Source: Shewanella indica
GTDB taxonomy: Bacteria > Pseudomonadota > Gammaproteobacteria > Enterobacterales > Shewanellaceae
Direction: 5' to 3'
Length of the DNA: 64,000 nucleotides
Assembly: GCF_002836975.1 (NCBI RefSeq)
Contig: NZ_NIJK01000012.1
Coordinates: forward strand, 1,131 to 65,130
Of this stretch, positions 44,831 through 53,543 are shown piece after piece. Every line of letters starts with the position of its first letter. Position 1 is the stretch's first letter. Both the position numbers and the translations under genes were made by a program. The notes below the pieces were generated by a model. That model searched no databases. It saw only the letters and a program-made list of their open reading frames with translations, and was not told where the DNA came from.

Positions 44831-44859
44831 TTGTCAGCCTAAATCGAATGCTCTAGTAT
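44831..44859 (+). promoter_or_regulatory. Strong sigma-70 promoter candidate
   Basis: TTGTCA and TAGTAT are separated by exactly 17 nt, so transcription would start near 44866. That is about 10 nt before an intrinsic-terminator hairpin and about 100 nt before the oxygenase coding start. Confidence 0.6.
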
Positions 44860-44875
44860 CCGCAACTATCAGAAC

Positions 44876-44907
44876 CAGCCCCTGCTTTATTCGAGTGGGG
44901 GCTTTTT
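44876..44907 (+). terminator. Terminator-like hairpin in the oxygenase leader
   Basis: The stem AGCCCC/GGGGCT is extended inward by G-U and Watson-Crick pairs around a short loop and followed by five T. No gene ends upstream on this strand. It sits directly behind the promoter at 44831-44859, so it resembles an attenuator for the oxygenase or the end of a very short RNA. Confidence 0.65.
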
Positions 44908-44969
44908 AGGTTGTGGCTTTGTCAGTACACAGGCAACAACAGCCGCAGCATTTCAGAGAGGATACCCAT

Positions 44970-45593
44970 TTGGTTTCGCTGTTAGACGATGAACTATTGG
45001 ACAGGATTGCCGATGCACTTACGGACAAGGGATACATAGTGCTTGAGGATGTGCTGCCGGAGACATTGAGCCGCGCGTTGCTGGATAAGGTTAACCACTC
45101 GCCGGTAGAGAGTTTTCGCTGGGCTGAAATCGGCCGTGGCAATGAGCGTGTTCGCGAACAGGAGATACGTTCAGACAGGATCCGCTGGTTGCATGAAGCA
45201 CAACAACCGGATGCCGACTATTTGGAATACATGGCCTGCTTGCGTCATGGGCTTAACCAGCGCCTGTTTATGGGGCTATTCGATTATGAAAGCCATTACG
45301 CCTTTTATCGCCCTGGTACTTTTTACCGTAAACACTTAGATGCGCTGCGGGGCAGTCGCAACCGGATTTTGACCACGGTATTTTTTTTGAACCCCGATTG
45401 GCAACAGGGTGATGGCGGTGAGCTGATGCTCTATGAAGAGGACGACGCTTTGCTTGAGCAGATCCCGCCGAGAATGGGCACTCTGGTGATCTTCCTGAGT
45501 GAGCGTTTCCCCCATGAAGTACTGCCAACCCATAAAGATCGCGCCAGCATAGCCGGTTGGTTTCGGGTAGCCGGTAGCTATGAACTACCATAA
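44970..45593 (+). CDS. 2OG-Fe(II) oxygenase (prolyl-hydroxylase-like)
   Basis: A 207-residue double-stranded beta-helix dioxygenase. The iron ligands are H122 and D124 (YRKHLDALRGS) and H182 (FPHEVLP); R191 (KDRASIAGWFR) would hold 2-oxoglutarate. The FFLNPDW-x6-GGELMLY strand pair is typical of the P4Hc class. TTG at 44970 is preferred because GAGAGGA lies about 7 nt upstream; a GTG at 44913 in the same frame lies right behind the terminator-like hairpin without a ribosome site. The substrate is unknown. The leader suggests attenuation control. Confidence 0.8.
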   Translation: MVSLLDDELLDRIADALTDKGYIVLEDVLPETLSRALLDKVNHSPVESFRWAEIGRGNERVREQEIRSDRIRWLHEAQQPDADYLEYMACLRHGLNQRLFMGLFDYESHYAFYRPGTFYRKHLDALRGSRNRILTTVFFLNPDWQQGDGGELMLYEEDDALLEQIPPRMGTLVIFLSERFPHEVLPTHKDRASIAGWFRVAGSYELP

Positions 45594-45674
45594 ATAACAC
45601 TACTGGCATGTTGCCTCTGGGCGGTATTTTTGAGCACAAGCTAAATCCAGGGGCATCAGGCTTATGCAGTAGCT

Positions 45675-46562
45675 TCAGCTAACACTCGGTGAGCGGAGAA
45701 TCTCTTCATCTACCCAATGGAGCAGTTTTTTGATGGCTTTGGATAGCACTTGGTTCTGGCGCACTATATATCCCAGGCTGGCCGAGGGGAAACTGGGCAG
45801 TGGCGTCATGCAGGACTGTAGGTTGAGTTTGGGATGCAGGGCAAAGTCCGGCACTATGGCAATACCGAAACCGGCTTCGGCCCAGTCTATTTGGGCATCC
45901 ACGCTGCCCACTTCCATGATGCGATATTCCGGTAGTTTGAGCTCGGGAAGCGCCGGGTCAATCAGATCCCGGGTGCGGGTATCATGTCCCAGCAGTATCA
46001 AGGTAGGTGCTTCCTGCGGGCTTGGGACTTTACCCTTCTGCCAGGTCTTGAGATCATTGCCCAAGGCGTACCATTTTACTTGTTTTAGCTCGGTAAAATG
46101 CAGCGGCTGACTCTCTTTTTGCGCCATAACAAAGCCGAGATCGGCCTTGGCACTTTTTACCAGGTCTGCTGCCTGGGAGGAGGTGGTGTTCAGCAACGTC
46201 AGGTCGATGCCGGGGAATTCGGTTTTGAACGACTGAAAAGGGCCTATCAGCAGCCATCTGGAAATGATATCGCTGGCGGCTATGGTCATGGTGCCCTGGC
46301 ACAGATCATTGATGGCGTTGAGATCGGCCTGGCAGCTTTGCAGCTCCATCAGGGTGTTGTGTGCACTCCTTAACAAGCGCTCACCGGCTTGGGTCAGCCG
46401 AAATGGATTACGCTCAATCAGCTTTACCCGGGTGGTTTGCTCCAACTGCTTGATATGCAAGCTGACATTGGGTTGAGTCATATGCAGCTCATTGGCTGCC
46501 TTGCCGAAGTGTTCCAGGCGGGCCAGGGTGACAAAGGTCTTAAGCCAATGGAGTTCGAGCAT
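45675..46562 (-). CDS. LysR-family transcriptional regulator (HdfR-like)
   Basis: A 295-residue LysR regulator. The N-terminal winged helix is WLKTFVTLARLEHFGKAANELHMTQPNVSLHIKQLE. The co-inducer domain follows from about residue 90 (GTMTIAASDIISRWLLIG). The N-terminus resembles HdfR, a flagellar regulator, but ligand-domain similarity was not judged. It is divergent from the purA paralogue with a 216-nt gap, the classic layout for a LysR protein controlling its neighbour. Confidence 0.88.
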   Translation of the reverse strand: MLELHWLKTFVTLARLEHFGKAANELHMTQPNVSLHIKQLEQTTRVKLIERNPFRLTQAGERLLRSAHNTLMELQSCQADLNAINDLCQGTMTIAASDIISRWLLIGPFQSFKTEFPGIDLTLLNTTSSQAADLVKSAKADLGFVMAQKESQPLHFTELKQVKWYALGNDLKTWQKGKVPSPQEAPTLILLGHDTRTRDLIDPALPELKLPEYRIMEVGSVDAQIDWAEAGFGIAIVPDFALHPKLNLQSCMTPLPSFPSASLGYIVRQNQVLSKAIKKLLHWVDEEILRSPSVS

Positions 46563-46778
46563 AGCAGCCTCTTTAAGGGTTTTTTAAACGGTACTTTTGA
46601 CGTTTGAGGGGCAGGCGCTTTATGGTTGGCGGCTTGGTCATGGCAATTGCCCACTATCTTCGATTCCGATGCAAAATATCCTGATATGGATTTCTTATCA
46701 AGCTTATAATGATTATTAATTTTTCTTATTCATGCCGTGGTCATAGGATAGACAGGTTTTTGTTTAGGAGAACTGGAA

Positions 46779-48035
46779 ATGTCGTCTATTGTTGTAGTTG
46801 GTGCAAACTGGGGTGATGAAGGTAAAGGCCGTATCGTGGACTATCTGGCAGATAGCGCGGCGGCGAGTATACGTTTTCAGGGCGGCAACAATGCCGGCCA
46901 CACAGTTGTGAATGACTTTGGTACATTCAAACTGCATCAACTGCCTAGCGGCGTATTCAATCCAAGTTGTTTGGCGGTATTGGGTCCCGGCATGGTGATA
47001 AGCCCGGCGCCACTTTCCGAAGAGATTGCCGAGGTAAAAGCCGCCGGCGTCAATGTCAATCTGTGCATTTCCGACCGGGCGACTCTGTGCCTGCCAATCC
47101 ACGCCATTGAAGATACTCTGGAAGAAGAGCGTCTCGGTGACGGCGCTTATGGTTCTACCCGCCAGGGCATTGCCCCGGCTTACGGTGACCGGGTAATGAA
47201 AAAAGGCATTCTGGTGGGTTGGTTGAAGCAGCCTGAAGTACTGCGTGAACGTATCCAGTTTATGCTGGACTGGAAACTGCCGCAGCTTAAGGCGCTGTAT
47301 CCCTCTTTTGAATTTTCGCAAACCGCAGAAGAGATGACCGCCTGGTTGCTGGAAGTGTCCGCACCTTGGCGTGATGCCATCTGCAACGTGAGTGAGCCGC
47401 TGAAAGCGCTGCAGGCAAAAGATCAAAACCTGCTTTTTGAAGCCCAGTTGGGCGCGGGTCGTGATCTTGTTTACGGTGAATACCCTTGGACCACTTCTTC
47501 TAACGTGACCGCTGCTTATGCCGGTCTTGGCAGTGGTTTACCGGCACTGCGCCCCGAGCGGGTGATTGCGGTAGCCAAGTCCTTCAGCTCCTCCGTTGGA
47601 ACCGGCACCTTGATCACCGCCATGGAAGAGCAGGACAACTTCCGCGAAGCCGCCAATGAGTACGGCGCGGTAACCGGGCGTCCCCGTGATATGGGCTATT
47701 TCGATGCTGTGGCCACCCGCAACGGTGTCGAGCTGCAGGCGGCGACCGAAGTGGCGCTGACCAAGCTGGATTGTTTGAGTGGGATGCAGGATCTGAAAAT
47801 CTGCATCGATTATCAGGGCGATCACAGCGAAAACCCGATTTGGCCACAAACCTCTGCTTTGGCGCCTGTTTATGAGCAGATGGAAGGCTGGAGCGAAGAC
47901 ATCACGGCTTGCCGCACCTTTGAGAGCCTGCCACTGGCGGCACAAAAGTACGTGCAGCGGGTTGAAGAGCTGATGGGTGTTCCGGTGAAAATGATCTCTG
48001 TTGGCCCAGAGCGGGCGCAGATGATCCTGCGTTAA
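46779..48035 (+). CDS. Adenylosuccinate synthetase-like protein (PurA paralogue)
   Basis: A 418-residue protein of the PurA fold, which joins IMP and aspartate with GTP. The key residues are kept: D13 in GANWGDEGKG and H41 in GGNNAGHT, then GSTRQGIAPAYGD, EAQLGAGRDL and TGRPRDMGYFD. The usual segment near residue 95-115 differs (SDRATLCLPIHAIED), and the protein is slightly shorter than a standard bacterial PurA (about 430). It also lacks the usual hfl/vacB neighbourhood of purA and is instead divergent from a LysR regulator. It may be a second PurA with altered regulation or substrate. The retained Asp argues against a PurZ-type enzyme. Confidence 0.82.
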   Translation: MSSIVVVGANWGDEGKGRIVDYLADSAAASIRFQGGNNAGHTVVNDFGTFKLHQLPSGVFNPSCLAVLGPGMVISPAPLSEEIAEVKAAGVNVNLCISDRATLCLPIHAIEDTLEEERLGDGAYGSTRQGIAPAYGDRVMKKGILVGWLKQPEVLRERIQFMLDWKLPQLKALYPSFEFSQTAEEMTAWLLEVSAPWRDAICNVSEPLKALQAKDQNLLFEAQLGAGRDLVYGEYPWTTSSNVTAAYAGLGSGLPALRPERVIAVAKSFSSSVGTGTLITAMEEQDNFREAANEYGAVTGRPRDMGYFDAVATRNGVELQAATEVALTKLDCLSGMQDLKICIDYQGDHSENPIWPQTSALAPVYEQMEGWSEDITACRTFESLPLAAQKYVQRVEELMGVPVKMISVGPERAQMILR

Positions 48036-48050
48036 CAAGGTTGCCTGTTT

Positions 48051-48098
48051 ATGCCCAAGTCTCTCCGTGTGTGACATAGTTAAGGGAGGCTTGGGCAT
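48051..48098 (+). terminator. Long hairpin after the purA paralogue
   Basis: ATGCCCAAG pairs perfectly with CTTGGGCAT and the stem extends inward by about six pairs with G-U, enclosing an 18-nt loop. It starts 16 nt after the stop. There is no clear T run, so it may stabilise or end the transcript. The remaining gap to 48351 is AT-rich and shows no gene. Confidence 0.5.
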
Positions 48099-48351
48099 CA
48101 TAGTATTTGTTAATTGACCTAGCTTTATTTGGGTCATTGTGCTTTCTTTGCTGTTAGCTATTTCCCCTCCGCATTGCAATTTATTGCCGTGCCCTTTGAA
48201 CTGACCTGCTGTTATCATTGGCTTTGATTTTTACAGTCGTTTTGAAAGAAACCATTTGTTAACATTTAATCTGGTTTAATGATTTATTCATGTTAGTCTG
48301 GTATTTAAACAAGCGTTAAATCATTATCTTGCATTATTAGGGAGGCAAATC

Positions 48352-48966
48352 ATGGGACTGGAAGCATGCTTGACCGGAGAACATGTGATCCTCGAACCTT
48401 TGAGTCAGGATCATCTGCCGGCGCTGTCGTTGGCGGTTGCCGATGGTGAGTTGTGGCGCTTGTGGTACACCAACGTGCCGCATCCGGATGAGATGAAGGA
48501 CTATATCCAGCAGGCTTTGGACAGTGAGCAGCGCGGTGAAGCCTTGGCCTTTGCAGTACGTAGCCGAGACAGCGGTGCAATTGTTGGTTGTACCCGCATT
48601 TGCAACTGGGATCAGGCTAACCGACGGCTGGAGATTGGGTATACCTGGTATGCCAAGAGTGTGCAGCGCAGCGCCATCAATACCGAAACCAAGCTGTTGT
48701 TGCTGGAGTACGCCTTTGAGACTCTGGATGTGATGGCGGTGGAGTTCAGAACCCATTTTCACAACCAGGCTTCGCGGGAGGCCATCACCCGCCTGGGGGC
48801 CAAGCAAGATGGCATCTTACGCAATCACAGACTGCTCAAGGACGGCAGCGTCAGGGATACAGTGGTTTATTCCATCATTGACAGCGAATGGCCAGAGGTG
48901 AAGCAAGGCCTCAAGGACAGGCTGGCATTTTACAGTGATCAGTACCGTGTCGAACTCGCACAGTGA
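48352..48966 (+). CDS. GNAT acetyltransferase, RimJ/RimL type
   Basis: A 204-residue N-acetyltransferase of the RimJ/RimL group. Motifs: LTGEHVILEPLSQDHLPAL at the start, IVGCTRI, and the acetyl-CoA region WYAKSVQRSAINTETKLLLLEYAFETLDVMAVEFRTHFHNQASREAI. The central R-x-x-A element replaces the usual Gly-rich loop, as is common in this subgroup. GGGAGG lies before the ATG. The substrate is unknown. Confidence 0.87.
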   Translation: MGLEACLTGEHVILEPLSQDHLPALSLAVADGELWRLWYTNVPHPDEMKDYIQQALDSEQRGEALAFAVRSRDSGAIVGCTRICNWDQANRRLEIGYTWYAKSVQRSAINTETKLLLLEYAFETLDVMAVEFRTHFHNQASREAITRLGAKQDGILRNHRLLKDGSVRDTVVYSIIDSEWPEVKQGLKDRLAFYSDQYRVELAQ

Positions 48967-49010
48967 GTAAGCGCCACTTAGGACAATATTGAATCGAAGG
49001 GAAACCATTC

Positions 49011-49466
49011 ATGCTAAAGCAAGTTATTCGGGCACAGTCACAGGATGCCGAGATTATCTCACCGCTGTTTGATGAGTATCGTCAGTTTTATGGTTATCCC
49101 AGCGAGCCCGAACTGGCGTTAAGCTTTATCAGCCAAAGGCTTAAGCGGGATGAATCCGTGATATTTTATCTGCCGGATGAGCAAAACCAGGCTTTGGGGT
49201 TTGTGCAGCTCTATCCCGGCTTTTCTTCGCTGCGGGCGGCGCAGCTGCTGATCCTCAATGATATTTATGTTACTCAACATGCCAGGTGTGTCGGCATAGG
49301 TCGTGCGCTGCTCGATGCCGCGCTGAATTATGCCAAAGCACAGGGCATTGATGAATTGATCCTCGAAACCCTGCGTAATAACGTCAGGGCGCAGGCGCTC
49401 TATGAGTCCATTGGTTTTGTCCGGGACAATGAATTTTTCCATTACAGTCTGACTCTAAAACCTTGA
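49011..49466 (+). CDS. GNAT acetyltransferase
   Basis: A 151-residue GNAT protein. The acetyl-CoA-binding segment is LNDIYVTQHARCVGIGRALLDAALNYAKAQGIDELILETLRNN, with the R-x-x-G-x-G/A pattern (RCVGIGRAL). An ARALYESIGF-type C-terminal motif (QALYESIGFV) follows. AGGGA precedes the ATG, 44 nt after the first GNAT gene, so the two may be co-transcribed although they are not close paralogues. Confidence 0.87.
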   Translation: MLKQVIRAQSQDAEIISPLFDEYRQFYGYPSEPELALSFISQRLKRDESVIFYLPDEQNQALGFVQLYPGFSSLRAAQLLILNDIYVTQHARCVGIGRALLDAALNYAKAQGIDELILETLRNNVRAQALYESIGFVRDNEFFHYSLTLKP

Positions 49467-49521
49467 AATTCATCAGGCACTAAAGTAGCTTGCCTTCATC
49501 GATATCAAGAGGATCACCAAG

Positions 49522-49926
49522 ATGTCCCCAAAAACTGCTTTGTCTGTCGTCGCTGTTATCGGCTTTTTTTCCAGTGCCAATGTGCTCGCCGGCCCCGCCG
49601 AGGAGGCCTTTAGCGCCGAGTTGCAACAATGCGCCGCCTATTATCAGATAAGTTCTGAAGCCATCGGGGCAATGAATGCACCTCAGATGGCCGCCGTTGG
49701 AGATAGACTCAAGCAATCTGCCAAGGATGCCGAAGCTTTAGCCGCCCAGTACAGTTCGGCGCAAGATGCCGAGAAAGGCGTGGCAGCAGCCCGTGCCGAA
49801 ATGCTGGAAACCATGGGTAACAGCAAGAGTTTGGGCGGTTTGATGAGCCAATACAAAGACAGCTGTAAAACCATCTTGGCCGAGCCGCAAAAGCGCCTCG
49901 ACTACTGGATAATGGCTAACATGTGA
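49522..49926 (+). CDS. Small secreted hypothetical protein
   Basis: A 134-residue protein with a Sec signal peptide (MSPKTALSVVAVIGFFSSANVLA, cleavage after VLA). The mature part is Ala-rich and helical with two Cys: one in QQCAAYYQI and one in KDSCKTI. The pattern is seen in small periplasmic proteins of unknown role. AAGAGG lies about 10 nt before ATG. No domain was recognised. Confidence 0.78.
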   Translation: MSPKTALSVVAVIGFFSSANVLAGPAEEAFSAELQQCAAYYQISSEAIGAMNAPQMAAVGDRLKQSAKDAEALAAQYSSAQDAEKGVAAARAEMLETMGNSKSLGGLMSQYKDSCKTILAEPQKRLDYWIMANM

Positions 49927-49978
49927 TGCAATAAAATGCGGCCGCCGCCTGTCTCTTTGTCCAAGGAAGGGAGGCAAT

Positions 49979-50386
49979 ATGCTTTTGAGTCTGTTACTGG
50001 CCGCTTTTATCATCTTGCTCGCGCTCGCGATTGAGTCCTGGCCCAGGATCCGCTCCTATGCCCGCGAACGCCGGCAAGGCGGCCTGTGGTCACTGGAAAA
50101 CCATAGCCGCGCCAGCGGCCGTGAACAGCAAGGATGCTTTGCGGATCTCAGTTTCACACCTTTCCTGCTTACTGCCAGTCTGGCCTTGATAGCCTGCGCA
50201 TTTGAGTTGATGCCGGAAACTTATGTATTTGGTTTAATACTCTTTATTGTTCTCAACCTACTACTCTTGATGGTCTGGCATCTCTATGCCAGACTGCTTG
50301 GCGGGCAAAAAAGTGGCCAGAGCCTCTTGCCGCCGCTGCTTTACGGCCTCGCGGCCCTGTTTGCCTGGATGGGGGCTATGCCGTAA
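49979..50386 (+). CDS. Small membrane hypothetical protein
   Basis: A 135-residue protein with four hydrophobic segments: one at the N-terminus (LLSLLLAAFIILLALAI), two in the middle, and one near the end. A basic cytoplasmic stretch (RSYARERRQGG) follows the first helix. GGGAGG lies before the ATG. No family was recognised. The 260-nt gap to the next gene has no visible feature. Confidence 0.7.
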   Translation: MLLSLLLAAFIILLALAIESWPRIRSYARERRQGGLWSLENHSRASGREQQGCFADLSFTPFLLTASLALIACAFELMPETYVFGLILFIVLNLLLLMVWHLYARLLGGQKSGQSLLPPLLYGLAALFAWMGAMP

Positions 50387-50646
50387 GTCAGGCCCTAAGC
50401 CCTATTCCAAGGCAAGAATTCATGAGCCCGGCCCGAATTACACCAAGAGGCGTTGCATCGGCCTCAAGCTGTTTGAGGGCATCACAGCATTGGTTCTCGG
50501 ACGCTGAAATGTCAGCTTACAATTAGCTTGCGGCCCGGCGCTGGAATTTGGCATTAAATAGGGAACTTGCACCTTTATCCAAGGTTCAAAGCTGCAGACA
50601 ATAACAAGGAGTGGTTGAGCGCCTGTCGCAATACCCACCAAGAGCA

Positions 50647-51327
50647 ATGATAAAGCTTCAACAACTTTGCAAAACCTATCAGATGGGCGACGCCTGTGTG
50701 CGTGCGCTCGATGAAGTCAGTTTCGACATTCAAGCCAATGAATTTGTGGCCATCATGGGGCCTTCAGGTTCAGGCAAGTCGACGCTGATGAATATCATCG
50801 GCTGCCTGGATAAACCCAGCAGTGGCAGTTACCTGCTCAATGGCGAAGAGGTGGGACAACTGGATGACGATGCCTTGTCTGCGGTGCGTAACCGCCAGAT
50901 AGGTTTCGTATTCCAAAGTTTTCACCTCTTGCCGAGACTCACGGCGCTGCAAAATGTGATGCTGCCGCTGCGATACAGCCCAGAAGGGCAGGGCGATGAA
51001 ACCCACGCCATAGAATTGCTGAGGCGTGTCGGACTGGGAGAGCGACTGGATCACAGGCCCAACCAACTCTCCGGCGGTCAGCGTCAGCGGGTGGCGATAG
51101 CTCGCTCCCTGGTCAATCGCCCGGCCATTTTACTGGCCGATGAGCCCACCGGGGCGCTGGACAGCAAGACTTCGCTTGAGATCATGGCGCTGTTTACCGA
51201 GCTGCATGCCGCAGGGCAAACCATCATTCTGGTGACCCACGAAGAGGAAGTGGCCGCTTACGCCCAGCGGGTTATCCGTATGCGTGATGGTTGCCTGCAG
51301 AGTGACAGGAGGGCTAATGCGGCCTGA
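50647..51327 (+). CDS. ABC transporter ATP-binding protein (MacB/LolD type)
   Basis: A 226-residue ATPase with Walker [11 protein letters not shown]-loop [17 protein letters not shown], signature [15 protein letters not shown], Walker [14 protein letters not shown] and the H-switch VTHEEEV. These sequences are typical of the MacB/LolD/FtsE group that drives FtsX-type permeases. ATG at 50647 matches family length; a GTG 12 codons upstream has an overlapping ribosome site. It overlaps the first membrane-fusion gene by 11 nt. Confidence 0.92.
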   Translation: MIKLQQLCKTYQMGDACVRALDEVSFDIQANEFVAIMGPSGSGKSTLMNIIGCLDKPSSGSYLLNGEEVGQLDDDALSAVRNRQIGFVFQSFHLLPRLTALQNVMLPLRYSPEGQGDETHAIELLRRVGLGERLDHRPNQLSGGQRQRVAIARSLVNRPAILLADEPTGALDSKTSLEIMALFTELHAAGQTIILVTHEEEVAAYAQRVIRMRDGCLQSDRRANAA

Positions 51328-52393
51328 TTCTCTTTTACTTTTGAGCCTGGCGGTCTCTGGCCTGACTTTTTCAAGCTTGGCTGTTTCAGAAATCGCGATA
51401 CCGGCGGCGGCCGGCTCGTCTTCTTCGATAGTTTCTCCATTGGAGCCTTTAACGGACAAGGGAGCGGACGCCAAGTTGCGGCCTGCCGCGCAGCTGCTAC
51501 TGACAGGTAAAGTCAGTTCCGCCAAGTCGCAGACCTTCAGCGTCCCCAAGGCCGGTGATGCCTGGCGCTATCAAATTCAGTGGATGTTACCCGAGGGCTC
51601 TTTGGTCTCTCCCGGGCAAGTGGTGGTGGTGTTTGACAAGAGTCAGGTGGCCAACCAGATAGAACAGTTGGAAGCCAGCATGCTCAGGGTGTCGGCGCAG
51701 GAGCAAAGCCAGACCATAGAGCTCAAATCCAAGGTATTGCAAGCCAGGTTCGAGCTGAAAAAGCAGTTACTGGAGCAGGAAAAGGCGCAACTGGTGGCGG
51801 CCGTGCCGGCAGATTTTATCGCGGCCAAGGAATACGCCGACAATCAGTTTAAGCTGCTGCAGCTAAATGCCGAGGTGACCAAGGCCAAGCAGGCACTGGC
51901 CGAAGCTCTGGATACCGAGAAGGCGACTCTGGCACAGCTGAAGATTGATAAGGAAAAGGCGGCGCTCGAGTTGGCCCAGGCCTTCAAGGACTTGGACAGC
52001 CTGGAGCTGAAAGCCGAAATCGCCGGCCCTTTGCTGCTTGGACGGGAGCCTTGGAGCAATAAAAAATTCGAGGTGGGAGATACGGTGCAAGTGGGGCGAC
52101 AAATCGCCACTGTGCCTGCCATGGAAGATCTGGAAGTGATCGCCTGGGTCAATGAGGTGGATGTGGATCGCCTGAAACCCGGGCAAGCCGTTACCATGCG
52201 TCTGGATGCGGAAATTGAGCGCGCCTTTCCCGGACAAATTGCCAGTATCGGTCGCCAGGCCATCAATCTACCGGCCTGGGGCCGCAGTAACTGGTTTGAA
52301 GTGGGGATCCGTTTCAAGGCGCCTGAGGATATCGCCATGATCCCCGGCATGAGTGTACTGGTGGAAACCGGAGGCAAACATGAAGCGCTTTAG
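51317..52393 (+). CDS. HlyD/MacA-type membrane-fusion protein 1
   Basis: A 358-residue periplasmic adaptor. The N-terminal signal ([24 protein letters not shown]) has no lipobox Cys. A biotinyl/lipoyl-like half-motif ([19 protein letters not shown]), a long coiled-coil hairpin (about residues 105-215, rich in Gln/Glu/Lys) and a beta-barrel segment ([20 protein letters not shown]) follow. ATG at 51317 is preceded by AGGAGG. It is the first of three adaptor genes in the operon and overlaps the next by 14 nt. Confidence 0.83.
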   Translation: MRPDSLLLLSLAVSGLTFSSLAVSEIAIPAAAGSSSSIVSPLEPLTDKGADAKLRPAAQLLLTGKVSSAKSQTFSVPKAGDAWRYQIQWMLPEGSLVSPGQVVVVFDKSQVANQIEQLEASMLRVSAQEQSQTIELKSKVLQARFELKKQLLEQEKAQLVAAVPADFIAAKEYADNQFKLLQLNAEVTKAKQALAEALDTEKATLAQLKIDKEKAALELAQAFKDLDSLELKAEIAGPLLLGREPWSNKKFEVGDTVQVGRQIATVPAMEDLEVIAWVNEVDVDRLKPGQAVTMRLDAEIERAFPGQIASIGRQAINLPAWGRSNWFEVGIRFKAPEDIAMIPGMSVLVETGGKHEAL

Positions 52394-53543
52394 TTTGGCC
52401 TGGCTGGCACTGCTTGCGCTGAGCGCCTGCAGTGATGGGGTGAGCACTCAGGTAGTGCAGGGGCCTTTGAGTCAAAAAATAGAAGTCACCGGCGAGCTGG
52501 TGGCGGCCGATACCGTGTCTTTAATGCCGCCTGTGATGCGGCGGATCTGGCAATACCAGGTCAAGCAGCTGGCGCCGGAAGGCAGCGAGGTGGAAAGTGG
52601 CGAGATGGTGGCTCAGTTGGATACCTCGGAACTGACTCAAAGGCTGTCGGTCAAATCGGCCGAGCTTGAGGCTACGGTGCAGGACTTGCAGACCTCCAAG
52701 CTGCGTAATGCCAAGAAGATGGAGGAGCTCAAGTTGCAACTGGCTGAGGCCAAAATGGGTTTGGACAAGGCCGAGCGTAAGTTTGCCCTTTCTGATGACA
52801 CTGTTGCGGCGCTGGATAAAGAAAAGTACCAGCGTGACGCGGTGATCGCCCGTGACAAGGTGGCTCTGGTGCAGCAGCAACTGGTGCTGGAGGCCCAGAG
52901 CGCCCGGCAACGGGAAGCCATGCTCGACGGAGACAGGCAGAAGTTCGCCGCCGAAGTGGCGGCGCTGAAAAAGGGTATCGCCTCGATGACCTTGGTGGCG
53001 CCCCGTGCCGGTATGGTGGTTTATGGCAACGATCCTCAGGGCAACAAGCTCAAAGAGGGCCAATCTGTGTTTGCCGGTGATGTGGTGTTGTCCATTCCTG
53101 ATCTCGACAGCATGCAGGTCAATATGGCGATCCCTGAGGTAGAAGCCCGCAGAGTCAAACTGGGCCAGCAACTCAAAATCCGTCTGGATGCCAATCCTGA
53201 TAAAGTATTTACTGGGAAAATCAAAGAGTTGGGTGCAGTTTTTCGTAACAAAAGCCAGGAGGTTCCTCTGGTGGTGTTCGATGCGGTTGCCAGCATAGAC
53301 GAGCCGGATACCGAGTTGATGCGCCCGGGAATGACCGCCAAGATCAGCATAGAAATTGCCGATGACAGCCAGCGGACTCTGGTGGCTCAGGATGCGGTGC
53401 ATTATGAGGCCGGTCATCCTTATGTGCTGCTGGACGGGTTCTTGGGGGCTCGCAAACAGTCGGTGCGGGTCGGTGCCATGGGGGGCGATCAGGTTGAAAT
53501 ACTCTCCGGCTTGCAAGTGGGCGATGAGGTATTGCTGCCATGA
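52380..53543 (+). CDS. HlyD/MacA-type membrane-fusion lipoprotein 2
   Basis: A 387-residue adaptor with a lipoprotein signal ([17 protein letters not shown], lipobox L-S-A-C). It shows the same plan as its neighbours: half-motif (EGSEVESGEMVAQLDTSEL), a coiled coil of about 110 residues, the second half-motif (LVAPRAGMVVYGND), and a beta-barrel with IPEVEARRVKLGQQLKIRLD. A lipid anchor suggests attachment to the inner or outer membrane leaflet. It overlaps the third adaptor gene by four bases. Confidence 0.85.
   Translation: MKRFSLAWLALLALSACSDGVSTQVVQGPLSQKIEVTGELVAADTVSLMPPVMRRIWQYQVKQLAPEGSEVESGEMVAQLDTSELTQRLSVKSAELEATVQDLQTSKLRNAKKMEELKLQLAEAKMGLDKAERKFALSDDTVAALDKEKYQRDAVIARDKVALVQQQLVLEAQSARQREAMLDGDRQKFAAEVAALKKGIASMTLVAPRAGMVVYGNDPQGNKLKEGQSVFAGDVVLSIPDLDSMQVNMAIPEVEARRVKLGQQLKIRLDANPDKVFTGKIKELGAVFRNKSQEVPLVVFDAVASIDEPDTELMRPGMTAKISIEIADDSQRTLVAQDAVHYEAGHPYVLLDGFLGARKQSVRVGAMGGDQVEILSGLQVGDEVLLP

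Noticed and set aside
44913..44969. GTG at 44913 as start of the 2OG oxygenase
   Set aside because: It lies right behind a terminator-like hairpin with no ribosome site. TTG at 44970 has a good site and was preferred, though it is a weaker codon.
46779..48035. PurZ (2-aminoadenylosuccinate synthetase)
   Set aside because: The catalytic Asp at position 13, which PurZ lacks, is present in the GDEGKG loop, so a standard IMP-type reaction is more likely.
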